A stretch of 38,152 nt of DNA from Actinobacteria bacterium UBA2286 (GCA_002345925.1 DDWM01000048.1:1-38152), one strand, 5' to 3'. Positions 8,018-16,540 are shown, counted from the first letter of the stretch. Numbers and translations are program-made. Notes: generated by a model from the letters alone, not told the origin.

Positions 8018-9179
8018 GGTACAACTCCTCGTAGGCGGCGATGATCAGCGGCAGGGCGTAACGCTCTTTGACGCGCAGGCGTCCGATGGCTCCTCGGCGG
8101 GACGCTTCATCAGGAGCTGCGGCTGCCTCGTCTATGGCGGCGGCCAGCGCGGGCACATCACGTTTGTCGACGATCCAGCCTGCATCAGGCGCTACGGCAT
8201 CGGCGATCCCGCGCGTAGCCGTACCGATCACGGGGATGCCGGCTGACATCGCCTCAAGGACGGAGCGGTTCAGGCCTTCGCGCTCCGAAACCAAGGCGAG
8301 TGCGTCGCTTGCGCCGAGAACAGACGCGATGTCGCTGCGGTACCCTGCCCACCTGATCCGCTCGGCGATGTTCAGGCGCTGCGCTTGGTTGCGAAGCTCC
8401 GGCTCGAGCGAACCTTCGCCGACGATCAGCAGCACGACTCGCGGGTCTTTGACGAGCGCTATCGCCGAGAGGAGATGCGCGTGACGCTTCACCGCGCCAA
8501 GCTCGGCGACGATCGTGAGCACGAATGCGTCTTGCGGGATGAAGAGCGAGGCGCGAAGCTCGTCGGGGCCCTCTGGCGCCGCGCCGCTGGGCGAGTAGTG
8601 GGCGGTGTCCACGCCGACTCCGGGTATGAAGCGAACCCGGTCGGCCATGATGCCATCGAAGGCACGCGCGGCATCGAAGTCTTCCTGGTTCATCGTAACG
8701 ATGAAGTCGGTCCACTTGGACGCTGTCTTCTCAAGCCAGCGGAAGATGAGATTGCGAAGCCGCCCGCCGCCTTTGTAGTAGTGGAAGCCGTGCGCGGTGT
8801 AGATCACGATGGGGCGCGCGTCACCCATTGAGCGAAGCGCCAGCCTGGTCACGAACGCTGCGACCGGCGTATGGACGTGCACTAGTTCGTAGTTTCCGGC
8901 GCGCACGACTTGCCGAACGCGCTTGATCGAGCCGAAGAGGTTTCCCGGGGCGAGCGCGTTGCGGCTCCAGTCGATATCGAACAGATGATCGAAGCTGCCG
9001 GCGATCCGCGAGTTTGAGCCAGCGCCGCGCGCGAGCGCATCAACTTGCCAGCCTCGGCCATGCAGGCGATCCGCAAACGGCAGCAAGAATGCTTCCAGGG
9101 TCGATGCGACCGTGCAAACAAACAGAATCGAAGGCCCTGTGCTGTCGGTTGGAGCATCGATCACGATGGTCGGCCTCAT
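7992..9179 (-). CDS. GT4-family glycosyltransferase (first gene of the Pgl-like operon)
   Basis: 395 residues if translation starts at ATG 9179. A longer start at 9254 is open, but a TACAAT -10-like element (9221-9226) lies within that extension, so the shorter start is preferred. GT-B fold signs: N-terminal SILFVCTVASTLEAFLLPFA and HVHTPVAAFVTRLALR, and in the C-terminal half the donor-site E-x7-E in REGLNRSVLEAMSAGIP. Likely adds the second sugar to the lipid-linked first sugar made by the downstream transferase, as PglA does. Donor and acceptor cannot be told. Its stop overlaps the start of the phosphoglycosyl transferase by 26 bases. Confidence 0.87.
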   Translation of the reverse strand: MRPTIVIDAPTDSTGPSILFVCTVASTLEAFLLPFADRLHGRGWQVDALARGAGSNSRIAGSFDHLFDIDWSRNALAPGNLFGSIKRVRQVVRAGNYELVHVHTPVAAFVTRLALRSMGDARPIVIYTAHGFHYYKGGGRLRNLIFRWLEKTASKWTDFIVTMNQEDFDAARAFDGIMADRVRFIPGVGVDTAHYSPSGAAPEGPDELRASLFIPQDAFVLTIVAELGAVKRHAHLLSAIALVKDPRVVLLIVGEGSLEPELRNQAQRLNIAERIRWAGYRSDIASVLGASDALALVSEREGLNRSVLEAMSAGIPVIGTATRGIADAVAPDAGWIVDKRDVPALAAAIDEAAAAPDEASRRGAIGRLRVKERYALPLIIAAYEELYREALALRV

Positions 9180-9220
9180 CTGCACCGGCGGGCGGGATAG
9201 TAACGTTTCGTGCGTGTAGT

Positions 9221-9226
9221 ATTGTA
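9221..9226 (-). promoter_or_regulatory. Possible -10 element for the minus-strand Pgl-like operon
   Basis: On the minus strand the divergent region reads TGTACAAT, giving a TACAAT -10-like hexamer 41 bases before the ATG at 9179. No good -35 is visible at 16-18 bases. The same eight bases occur upstream of the plus-strand GT4 gene at 25252. Confidence 0.35.
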
Positions 9227-9297
9227 CAGTGTGCGGCGGATTTGGACCGTTCATTACCGCGAGAGAATCACCGTCGCGGTACCGAGGGAGGACTGAG

Positions 9298-10581
9298 ATG
9301 GTACGTGTTCGAAACGTGCTGGTTTTCCCCGGCGGCACCGAGATAGGACTTGAGATTCGCAACTGCCTCGCGGACCGGAAAGAGGTCCAGCTCTTCTCGG
9401 CAGCGGCACCGGATTCCAATCACGCTCCCTTCGCATATCGCTTCCATGAAGTGGTGCCGCCGCTCGGCGATCCTGAGTGGTTTGACGCACTGTGCGAGGT
9501 CATCCAGCACCGCGAGATCGATTACGTTTTTGCCGCGCACGAGGACGTGCTCCTGGAGCTTGGACGTCGCCGAGACGAGCTCGGTGCGGTCCTGGTCGCA
9601 AGCGCACAAGAGACCCTCGAGATCGCGCGCTCGAAGACGGCAACGTACGCGACGCTGCAGGGTGTTGTTCGAACCCCCAAGCTTCTCGACGCCGATGACC
9701 CGCTCCTGGCATTCCCTGTGTTCGTCAAGCCCGATCGTGGTGCGGGTTCGCGAGATGCGAGGGTCGTCGATTCGGTTGAGGATCTTGTTCGCGCGTTGAG
9801 TGTGGATGAGCAGATGATCGTCTCGGAGAATCTTCCGGGCGAGGAGTGCACGGTAGACTGCCTGTCCGACCGTGTGCGCGGCCTGGTCTACGCGGGCCCA
9901 CGAAGGCGCGTCAGAACCCGCAGCGGCATCTCCATGGACAGCTACAACGTGCAGGATCCGGAGCTTGATGAGATGGCGCGCGCCATCGATGCGACCCTGC
10001 ACCCGCGAGGTGCGTGGTTCTTCCAGGCGCGCAGGGCAAGCTCGGGCGAGTGGTGCCTGCTTGAGGTCGGAGCTCGCATCGGCGGAACGATGGCCCTCAG
10101 TCGCGCGCGGGGAGCCAACCTTGCGTGGCTATCCATCCTTGAGGCCGAAGGCTCGGAGTTTGACGTGCTCCTCGGAGAGTACGACGTCCGCATCGATCGG
10201 GCGCTGCTGAACCGCTTCTCGACAGGTGTCCGGTACTCCACGGTCTACGTAGACCTCGACGACACGTTGATACTTGGCGATAAGGTGAATATCCCGGTTG
10301 TCCGATTCCTGTTCCAGGCGATAAACGCCGGTAAGAGAATCGTCTTGATCACGCGGCATGATGGCGATCCGGAAGAGACGCTGCGCCGTTTCCGGCTATG
10401 CGGAGTCCCGGATGAGATCGTGCATCTTGACCGGCAGGCATCGAAGGCCGACGCGATTGCAGACAGTGATGCCATCTTCATCGATGACTCGTTTGGGGAG
10501 CGCGCAGAAGTCGCCCGCGGGGCAGGGATTCCGACGTTTGACGTGAGCATGCTGGAAGCGCTCATCGACGACCGCGCGTAG
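9298..10581 (+). CDS. ATP-grasp ligase fused to a HAD-like phosphatase domain
   Basis: 427 residues from ATG at 9298, with AGGGAGGA just upstream. N-terminal half (about 1-310): PreATP-grasp-like start (VLVFPGGTEIG, 7-17), then ATP-grasp core with FPVFVKPDRGAGS (139-151, Lys144), EECTVDCL (182-189) and the metal/ATP-binding LLEVGARIGGT (254-264, Glu256, Arg260). C-terminal half (about 315-427): HAD fold with DLDDT (319-323), Thr352, Lys383 and IDDS (395-398), all catalytic positions present. ATP-grasp enzymes join a carboxylate to an amine or similar group through an acyl phosphate; HAD domains usually remove phosphates. The substrate is unknown; context suggests building or attaching an amide-type decoration on a glycan precursor. 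It heads a plus-strand operon with two radical SAM genes. Confidence 0.85.
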   Translation: MVRVRNVLVFPGGTEIGLEIRNCLADRKEVQLFSAAAPDSNHAPFAYRFHEVVPPLGDPEWFDALCEVIQHREIDYVFAAHEDVLLELGRRRDELGAVLVASAQETLEIARSKTATYATLQGVVRTPKLLDADDPLLAFPVFVKPDRGAGSRDARVVDSVEDLVRALSVDEQMIVSENLPGEECTVDCLSDRVRGLVYAGPRRRVRTRSGISMDSYNVQDPELDEMARAIDATLHPRGAWFFQARRASSGEWCLLEVGARIGGTMALSRARGANLAWLSILEAEGSEFDVLLGEYDVRIDRALLNRFSTGVRYSTVYVDLDDTLILGDKVNIPVVRFLFQAINAGKRIVLITRHDGDPEETLRRFRLCGVPDEIVHLDRQASKADAIADSDAIFIDDSFGERAEVARGAGIPTFDVSMLEALIDDRA

Positions 10582-10601
10582 GGTCTCTTTGGCATGCTCG
10601 G

Positions 10602-10610
10602 TGCTATACT
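10602..10610 (+). promoter_or_regulatory. Extended -10 promoter placing transcription start at or next to the rSAM1 ATG
   Basis: TGC followed by TATACT (10605-10610) forms an extended -10 element. Seven bases separate it from the ATG at 10618, so a transcript starting there would be leaderless. No clear -35 is present, and extended -10 promoters often lack one. The 36-base gap after the ATP-grasp stop would otherwise be unexplained. Confidence 0.4.
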
Positions 10611-10617
10611 CTGCTGC

Positions 10618-11610
10618 ATGCGACCACCTCTTCGTAAGACACCCACAACGCTCAAGATGGCCCGCGCTCTGCTGTCGAAACGGCATGGCAATCGGCTCTG
10701 GAACCGTGTCTTCGGGCGCTACGACGCCACGAGCCTGATCTGCCGGGAGACCCGTGCCGAGGCACGCGCCCGCAAGGCGTCCGGACGACCGCCACGCCTG
10801 CATCACCTCGACGTCCACCTCACCGATCACTGCAACCTGAACTGCCGTAGCTGTGAGCATTACAGCAGCATCAGCAAGCCCGGGTTCGCGGATCTCTCGG
10901 CGTTTGAAGCCGACCTCACGCGGCTGGCAGGGCTGTTCGACGGAATCGACCAGGTCTACCTACTCGGCGGAGAACCTCTGCTGCACCCTCAGGTTGAGGA
11001 GTTCGTTCGGGTCGCTCGGAAGCATCTGTCCGGTACGCGGATCTGTCTCATGACCAACGGCGTTCTGGTGCCCAAGATGGACGATTCGTTCTGGGACGCG
11101 CTGCATGAGACCGGGACGATCCTGCTGTGCGATCAGTACCCGGGTGTGGCCGATGTCGAAGCCATCACGGCGCTCGGGGTCGAGCACGGAGTCGCCGTCG
11201 AGTTCGTTGAGGCGACCGAGCAGTTCTTCCGTGCACCTATCGATCTGAGTGGCAAATGCGATCCGCAGGAGTCGTTCGTGCGCTGCACGGGCGTGAGCAA
11301 CTGCGCGATCGTCAAGGATGGCCGCATGTATCCGTGTGCTCACATCGCGTACGCGGACATTTTGCGGGAGCGCTTTGATATCGAGCAGCTGCATCCCGGG
11401 CCTGAAGACTCCATCTCGGTTCACGGCGGCGCGACCGGTGATGATATCGTCGACTTTCTCATGAGCCCGGTGCCGTGGTGCGCGAATTGCGATTATCCGG
11501 CGCTTGAGTACTTTGAGTGGGGCCGCACAAGCCGCAGTATCGATGAGTGGGTGCGGACAGATGGCTCCGGCGTTGGGTGCGCCACAAGAGGGGAGCGTGG
11601 CCGGTCGTGA
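10618..11610 (+). CDS. Radical SAM enzyme with five-Cys C-terminal cluster domain (copy 1)
   Basis: 330 residues from ATG 10618 (an in-frame ATG at 10594 is also open). The radical SAM CX3CX2C is HCNLNCRSC (Cys72, 76, 79), followed by the SAM-binding GGEP (117-120). The C-terminal part has CX5CX10C (Cys223, 229, 240) and CX2C (Cys288, 291), all kept in the next gene; this is compatible with an auxiliary Fe-S cluster of twitch/SPASM kind, though not a textbook SPASM spacing. A radical SAM enzyme cleaves S-adenosylmethionine to start radical chemistry. The substrate is unknown. Cytoplasmic, no membrane segment. Context: between an ATP-grasp/HAD fusion and its own paralogue in a glycan locus. 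Confidence 0.87.
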   Translation: MRPPLRKTPTTLKMARALLSKRHGNRLWNRVFGRYDATSLICRETRAEARARKASGRPPRLHHLDVHLTDHCNLNCRSCEHYSSISKPGFADLSAFEADLTRLAGLFDGIDQVYLLGGEPLLHPQVEEFVRVARKHLSGTRICLMTNGVLVPKMDDSFWDALHETGTILLCDQYPGVADVEAITALGVEHGVAVEFVEATEQFFRAPIDLSGKCDPQESFVRCTGVSNCAIVKDGRMYPCAHIAYADILRERFDIEQLHPGPEDSISVHGGATGDDIVDFLMSPVPWCANCDYPALEYFEWGRTSRSIDEWVRTDGSGVGCATRGERGRS

Positions 11611-12533
11611 CGCCAGCGCTGCGAATGCCGGATGTTGTGAGGAGCGCGGTCCCGGGTCCGGTCAGGGGCTGGCTTCGAGAGCACCTATACAGCGATGGGA
11701 TGGCGCTACGCGAGAGTTGGCCTCGCTTCTGGTGGGACCGACACGTGCTGAGGCGCAAGCCGAGGCTGCATCGCCTTGTCGTGCACGTCACAGATCACTG
11801 CAACCTGAACTGTGCCGGGTGCACGCACTTCAGCAACATCAGCGAGCCCGGCTACGCGAGCGTCGAGGAGTTCGAGCGCGATATGAAGCGACTCGCGGTG
11901 CTCTTCTCGGCCATCAGCGAGATCTACTTGCTTGGGGGAGAGCCGCTGCTTCATCCGGACTTGATCGAGTTCATGCGCATCACGCGCGAACAGTTCCCCG
12001 AATCCAGCATCAAGGTCATGACCAACGGCGTCCTAGCACATCGCATGGAGGCGCCGTTTTGGGTGGCTCTCAGGGAGTACGACTGCTCGCTGGTTTGTGA
12101 CCTGTACCCGATCGCGATCAAGGTTGAGCGGGTGGACGCTCTGGCGGCGCAGCACGGCGCCAAAGTCGAGTGGACCGAATCCCGCGACGAGTTCTTCCGG
12201 CTGCCGATCGATCCGGCGGGCGGGCATGACGTCGCCGACGCCTTTGAGCGGTGTCGCTGGGTCAATAACTGTCCGATTCTGCGCGATGGGAAGCTGTACC
12301 CGTGTGCGTACACGGCGTATGTGGATATCCTCAAGGAGAAGTTCGGTCTCGACGGCATGGAGGTAACCGAGAACGACTCGGTCTCCATCTACGGCGAGGA
12401 TGACGGGTACAAGGTCATGGACTTCCTTGTAAGGCCGGTGCCATGGTGTCAGTACTGCGACTTCGATGCGATGGAGATGCGTCCCTGGAGTCGGTCCAAG
12501 CATGAAGCAGGCGAGTGGATAGACGCCGAGTAG
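11607..12533 (+). CDS. Radical SAM enzyme with five-Cys C-terminal cluster domain (copy 2)
   Basis: 308 residues from GTG 11607, which overlaps the stop of copy 1 as GTGA; GGGGAG lies 13 bases upstream. ATG at 11625 is an alternative start. Motifs match copy 1 in order: HCNLNCAGC (Cys65, 69, 72), GGEP (110-113), CX5CX10C (Cys216, 222, 233), CX2C (Cys281, 284). The stretches YLLGGEPLLHP and VPWC are shared with copy 1. The two copies are clearly paralogous but well diverged, so they probably act on different positions, act one after the other, or form a heterodimer. No RiPP-type precursor peptide is visible next to them, which argues for a glycan or small-molecule substrate. Confidence 0.86.
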   Translation: MTPALRMPDVVRSAVPGPVRGWLREHLYSDGMALRESWPRFWWDRHVLRRKPRLHRLVVHVTDHCNLNCAGCTHFSNISEPGYASVEEFERDMKRLAVLFSAISEIYLLGGEPLLHPDLIEFMRITREQFPESSIKVMTNGVLAHRMEAPFWVALREYDCSLVCDLYPIAIKVERVDALAAQHGAKVEWTESRDEFFRLPIDPAGGHDVADAFERCRWVNNCPILRDGKLYPCAYTAYVDILKEKFGLDGMEVTENDSVSIYGEDDGYKVMDFLVRPVPWCQYCDFDAMEMRPWSRSKHEAGEWIDAE

Positions 12534-12581
12534 ACCGCTCGGTTGCAGTCAGGCTTCCGTGCTGAGCAAGAGGAGATCGGA

Positions 12582-14288
12582 TTGAAGGACGTGCGCGCTC
12601 ACCAGGAGACGCTGCTGTCGATATCCACGCTCACGATCTCAATCGTGCTGTTCCCTGTGCTGCTTCAGTCGGCGCTGTTCCTCGCAGGCATCTCGCTGAG
12701 CATGACGAGCTTCGCATCCGGCCTGACCATCGGAGTGCTGCTACCGATCGTGCTCAGGCAACATACGCGCGGCCTTTGGCTGGCCTACGTTGTTGTCTCA
12801 ATCGTCGTGGTGGCCGCACTTGCGATTCAGGGCGGCTCCTGGGACAACACACACGACAGCCTGACGTATCACGAGCCGGCGGCAATCTCGATCGGCGACG
12901 GCGTCAATCCAATGTCGGCTTCTCTCGGCCATGTTCTGGCTGACCATTACCCCAAAGCGTCATTGGTGTTCTCGGGCGGCATGTATGCGCTCACCGAAAA
13001 CATCGAGTACGGGAAGATTCTCACGGTCTTGTTCGCACTTGCGAGTTTCGGCGTGGCCGGCGCCTTCTTCCTGGCGATTCCGGGTATCCGAACCAGATGG
13101 GCGTATGTCCTGGCAGCGCTCGCCGCGCTCAATCCGGTCACAGTCGCTCAGCTCGACACACATTATGTGGACGGACTCTTTGCCAGCCTCGGGTTGATGC
13201 TCGTGTTGATCGCGGTCGCCGAAAGCACCGAGAAGCTCGACCTGGGCTGCTCTCGGGCGTCGCTGCTCACGCTGGGAGTTGCCGCCGCCGTGCTGCTCGC
13301 GAATCTCAAGTTCACGGGACTCGTATTCGTGGTCGCTCTGGTGCTTGGCTCGTCGGTTTGGCGCGCTCTCAAGGTGAGGCGCGGCGCTGATCGCGCATGG
13401 AAGTCGGCCGTTCTGCCGCTGGTCGCGCTTGTTCTCGGGATACTCATCGTTGGATTCAATCCGTACATCACGAACCTGTACCAGCAGAGGAATCCGTTCT
13501 ATCCGCTATTCAGCCCCGACCTTGCTCGAATCCCTGATCCGCCCGACGTGACGCAGCGCCCGGTGCCGTACCGCGAGGTTCCCGCGCCAGTTGCTTTGCT
13601 CATGTCACTCACCGAGCAGACATCCGCTGCTACCGACCAGACGATGGCAGCACCATACCGGCTCAAGAACCCGCTATCGGTGACGCGCGACGAAGTAGAG
13701 GCACTTCAGTTTCCGGATGCCCGCCGAGGCGGATACGGGCCGCTGTTCTTCCTCGCTCTGATCGCGGCTGCCGGGCTGTCGGCGCTTATGCTGCTGCGGC
13801 GAAAGACGGTGCGCTTCGGCCTTCCACTTGAAGCCGTGACTTTCGGGGCGATCGCGACCGTCGTGCTGACGCTTCTGATGGTCGAGTCGTGGTGGGCTAG
13901 GCTCGCCCCGATCTTGTTTCTCGTCCCGCTCATGATCGCAGCAGGCGGGCTCTCCGCCGAGGGACGCAGCGGTCGTGCTGTCCGGCTTGCAGCGATCGCG
14001 GTCCTGTTGATTCTCGGAGCGAACGCCCTTCTCGCGCTAGTTGCGCAGGGGTACGACTACCGCAACCGGGCCATTGCTCGCACAGAGACGCTGGCGGCGC
14101 TTGATGGCGCTGAGAACTTGCGTGTCCGGTTCCCGGATCCCTGGGTTGCCGAGATGCACTCCCGCGCTCTCGTTAGGCGACTGGAGGATGCCGGGTTCGA
14201 GGTGGAAGTCGTCTCGGCGCAAGGTCAGTCGCAGAGCAAGTGGACCTACTACCCGGCGCTGTTTGCAGAGGTGGCCGAGGGGCAGTAG
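12582..14288 (+). CDS. Polytopic membrane protein, GT-C-like glycosyltransferase
   Basis: 568 residues from TTG at 12582, chosen because AGGAG (12571-12575) sits six bases upstream. About ten to twelve membrane segments; the first extracytoplasmic loop after the second or third segment has GSWDNTHDSLTYHEP (about residues 85-99) with the acidic residues usual for the catalytic loop of GT-C (dolichyl/polyprenyl-phosphate-sugar-using) transferases. A non-membrane C-terminal tail of about 80 residues follows. I read it as a glycosyltransferase that uses a lipid-phosphate sugar on the outer face of the membrane; that is inference from topology and loop, not from a firm family match. Last gene of the ATP-grasp/radical SAM operon; converges on the next gene 80 bases away. 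Confidence 0.62.
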   Translation: MKDVRAHQETLLSISTLTISIVLFPVLLQSALFLAGISLSMTSFASGLTIGVLLPIVLRQHTRGLWLAYVVVSIVVVAALAIQGGSWDNTHDSLTYHEPAAISIGDGVNPMSASLGHVLADHYPKASLVFSGGMYALTENIEYGKILTVLFALASFGVAGAFFLAIPGIRTRWAYVLAALAALNPVTVAQLDTHYVDGLFASLGLMLVLIAVAESTEKLDLGCSRASLLTLGVAAAVLLANLKFTGLVFVVALVLGSSVWRALKVRRGADRAWKSAVLPLVALVLGILIVGFNPYITNLYQQRNPFYPLFSPDLARIPDPPDVTQRPVPYREVPAPVALLMSLTEQTSAATDQTMAAPYRLKNPLSVTRDEVEALQFPDARRGGYGPLFFLALIAAAGLSALMLLRRKTVRFGLPLEAVTFGAIATVVLTLLMVESWWARLAPILFLVPLMIAAGGLSAEGRSGRAVRLAAIAVLLILGANALLALVAQGYDYRNRAIARTETLAALDGAENLRVRFPDPWVAEMHSRALVRRLEDAGFEVEVVSAQGQSQSKWTYYPALFAEVAEGQ

Positions 14289-14368
14289 CGGTTTGGCCTC
14301 GTCTTGTAGTTCTACCTGCCGTGCGACATCACTTCTCGCACCAGGCGAGCGCGTCTGCCTGCGGGCAT

Positions 14369-15787
14369 CTACCGATACCTGCCGAGCCCGAGCGCGGGAT
14401 GCCGGGAGTTGGTCAGCGTCGGGTGCCAGACCGTCAGCTCGGCGCATCCAGTCAGTGCTCGCGCTGCCGCTTCGTACCCCTGCATGAAGCTGTGATCCAT
14501 GTTTCCAACCTCGTAGCGCCACGCGCCAAACCGCCCTCGGGAGAAGATGTTTGCGGACCCAAGCGCGGCAAGTGCCTTGTTCACGATCTCGTCTCGGTTC
14601 AGGGTGGGCGTGGGGTACCCGTGCTCGGTGCGGTGCGTCCACACGTGCGTGACCTGCCCCGCGCTCTCAAGCACACCCGCCGAGACAAGCCCGGCGATCA
14701 CGTGGTCTGCGAGACCATCGGCCGCAACGGGCTTCGACGCGGATTCCGCGACCTCGACCAATAGCGATGCACCGTCGACACCCTGGGGCACATTCGCGGG
14801 GCTGTAGTGGCTGAAGTGCGTGACTCTATAGAAAGGGAGTTCCGGATCCGGGAAGTACATCCAGCAGCGGTTTCCGAGACGTTCTCCGACAGACGCGTCA
14901 ACGCCGAGCCCGATGACGTGGACAGAGCTGTGTTCCAGTCTGGAGGTCAGCTCGATGAGGGCAGGATCCCCGATGAGCCTGGCGGTGACATCAAGCGGCG
15001 CCGTTGTGATGAGGTACTCATAGCCGACTTCGGTGCCATCCTCGAAGGTAGCGATTTTGTTCTCCCGGTCAATCGAGATCGCACGTGTGCCGAGTCGGAG
15101 GCGCTCGGGCGGGAGAGTGTCGGCCAGTGCGCGCCAGAAGGCACCCGTGCCGCCCGATTTCGGGTACACGAAGCTGGCGTTGGGTCCCCACTCGGTGTCT
15201 TTGCTGTCACCCAGGGTGTTACGGACCGCAGTGGCCGGATCAGGGACAGAAACGCGTTCGCCAGTCCAGGACCAGGACATGTCCTCAAGCGCGTACGCCC
15301 ACACTTTCTCGTTGTAGGGGCGCATGAACGCCTCGGCGATACCTGAGCCGAAAGTCGCGGTGATGAACTCGGCAAAGTTCTCCGGAGGTGCGGTGGCACC
15401 CGACGCCGAGGCGAGCGCGGCCTCGACGAGTCCGGCGAGGCATTCACTTCTGACCTCACCGGGCAGCGCCTGGAGATGGTCCTGGAAGGGGTACGGCACC
15501 CAAGAGTCGCAGCAGCGGATCGCGGCATCGCGGCGGTGCTCGATGTAACCGTCGACCCCAAGCAGCTTCACGAGAAGATTCGAGAAGACGTCAAAGTGTG
15601 AGAACCAGACATGACCGCCGATGTCCCAGGTGTAGCCGGCTTCGTCGACTATGCTCCGGGAAAGACCACCGACCTCAGAGCTCTGCTCGCAGAGTAGCCA
15701 GTCGACGCCATCGTGCCGGTTGAGCTGGTACGCCGCTCCAAGCCCGGTTGGGCCGGCGCCGATCACCAAGACCTTGACCTGCTTCAC
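14369..15787 (-). CDS. FAD-dependent amine-oxidase-like protein related to UDP-galactopyranose mutase
   Basis: 472 residues from GTG 15787 (AAGGAG nine bases upstream). Dinucleotide-binding GAGPTGLG near residues 10-17, EVGGLSRS (about 42-49), and a central stretch RPYNEKVWAYALEDMSWSW that resembles the flavin/substrate region of UDP-galactopyranose mutases and related COG1232 proteins in surface-glycan loci. Such proteins bind FAD; some convert pyranose to furanose nucleotide sugars, others have unknown roles. Whether this one is a mutase or an oxidoreductase of another sugar cannot be settled from sequence. Its start overlaps the GT2 stop as GTGA, so it is the last gene of a nine-gene operon. 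Confidence 0.8.
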   Translation of the reverse strand: MKQVKVLVIGAGPTGLGAAYQLNRHDGVDWLLCEQSSEVGGLSRSIVDEAGYTWDIGGHVWFSHFDVFSNLLVKLLGVDGYIEHRRDAAIRCCDSWVPYPFQDHLQALPGEVRSECLAGLVEAALASASGATAPPENFAEFITATFGSGIAEAFMRPYNEKVWAYALEDMSWSWTGERVSVPDPATAVRNTLGDSKDTEWGPNASFVYPKSGGTGAFWRALADTLPPERLRLGTRAISIDRENKIATFEDGTEVGYEYLITTAPLDVTARLIGDPALIELTSRLEHSSVHVIGLGVDASVGERLGNRCWMYFPDPELPFYRVTHFSHYSPANVPQGVDGASLLVEVAESASKPVAADGLADHVIAGLVSAGVLESAGQVTHVWTHRTEHGYPTPTLNRDEIVNKALAALGSANIFSRGRFGAWRYEVGNMDHSFMQGYEAAARALTGCAELTVWHPTLTNSRHPALGLGRYR

Positions 15788-16524
15788 GTTGCTTCTCCTT
15801 GAGATGTGATCCTGCGCGCGATAACACGCATGGTTCGTGCCAAGACGATGGTTTCGACAAGTGACTTTGCTGCTGCCTTCCAGAGGCGCCAGCGGACGAT
15901 CGATACAGTCCCAGTCCGGCGGTTTTGGTGAGGCACGGAGATGTTGGCGATTCTGGCGCCAGCCAAAGCGAGCGTTCCGGAGACGACAAGATTCGGGGCG
16001 AATGTCGTCTCAGGGATGGCGAGCACGATCGGGCCGAGCAGGCTGGCTCTCATCAGGCGGTACGGTGTGTTCACGTCCTGAACGCCGGCTCCATATGCCA
16101 GGTTCACGATGAACCTGGAGGTGGCGCTGATGAGACGCCGACCGGCGCCCTGGGATCTACCGGTGCGAGCACCAAAGACCGCGTCGAAGTCATCGCGCAT
16201 GTGCCACAGCGTCGGAAAGCTGGATGCGGGCATTTCGTCGTCGCTGTCGCACTGGAACACCCATCGCGCCCGAGGGCACGCCATCCTGTAGCCCAGGAGC
16301 ACCGTCGGGCCGTGACCGCTGTTGGGCTTTGCGGTGACGCTCACACGGGGTTCGCCCTCGAACTCGCTGAGGACAGTCGCCGTCTCGTCGGTCGAACCGT
16401 CGTCGAGCACGAGGATCTCATAATCCGCCGAGAGACCATCGAGCGTGGACTGCCACGACCGAATCACGTCGGCTATGCAGGCTGCCTCGTTGTAGACCGG
16501 GATGACCACGATAAGCTCACGCAT
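15784..16524 (-). CDS. GT2-family glycosyltransferase, DPM1-like
   Basis: 246 residues from ATG 16524, with AAGGA about 11 bases upstream; an earlier ATG at 16548 would overlap the previous gene. GT-A fold: IVVIPVYNEAACI at the N terminus, LVLDDGSTDETA, and the metal-binding CDSDDEMP. The fold and length resemble dolichyl-phosphate mannose synthase-like enzymes, but I see no C-terminal membrane segments, so it is the soluble or peripheral type. It may supply a polyprenyl-phosphate sugar to a GT-C enzyme such as the one at 12582, which would fit the locus; that link is inference. Confidence 0.85.
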   Translation of the reverse strand: MRELIVVIPVYNEAACIADVIRSWQSTLDGLSADYEILVLDDGSTDETATVLSEFEGEPRVSVTAKPNSGHGPTVLLGYRMACPRARWVFQCDSDDEMPASSFPTLWHMRDDFDAVFGARTGRSQGAGRRLISATSRFIVNLAYGAGVQDVNTPYRLMRASLLGPIVLAIPETTFAPNLVVSGTLALAGARIANISVPHQNRRTGTVSIVRWRLWKAAAKSLVETIVLARTMRVIARRITSQGEAT

Positions 16525-16540
16525 TGTGTCTGCCGTCCTT

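Noticed and set aside
9180..9419. A longer GT4 protein starting at 9254 or 9419
   Set aside because: The extension runs through the divergent promoter region and the opposite gene's start and has no GT4-like sequence.
10590..10606. TGGC and GC with the spacing of a sigma-54 (-24/-12) promoter before the first radical SAM gene
   Set aside because: Sigma-54 is rare in Actinomycetota, only the core bases match, and an extended -10 element explains the site equally well. A chance match in GC-rich DNA is likely.
10618..12533. RiPP cluster (radical SAM plus ATP-grasp as peptide-modifying enzymes)
   Set aside because: No short precursor peptide with its own ribosome site is visible near the genes, and the surroundings are all glycan genes. 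Not excluded, only not supported.
14289..14368. Terminator between the two convergent genes
   Set aside because: Only an imperfect, short inverted repeat with no T-run is visible.
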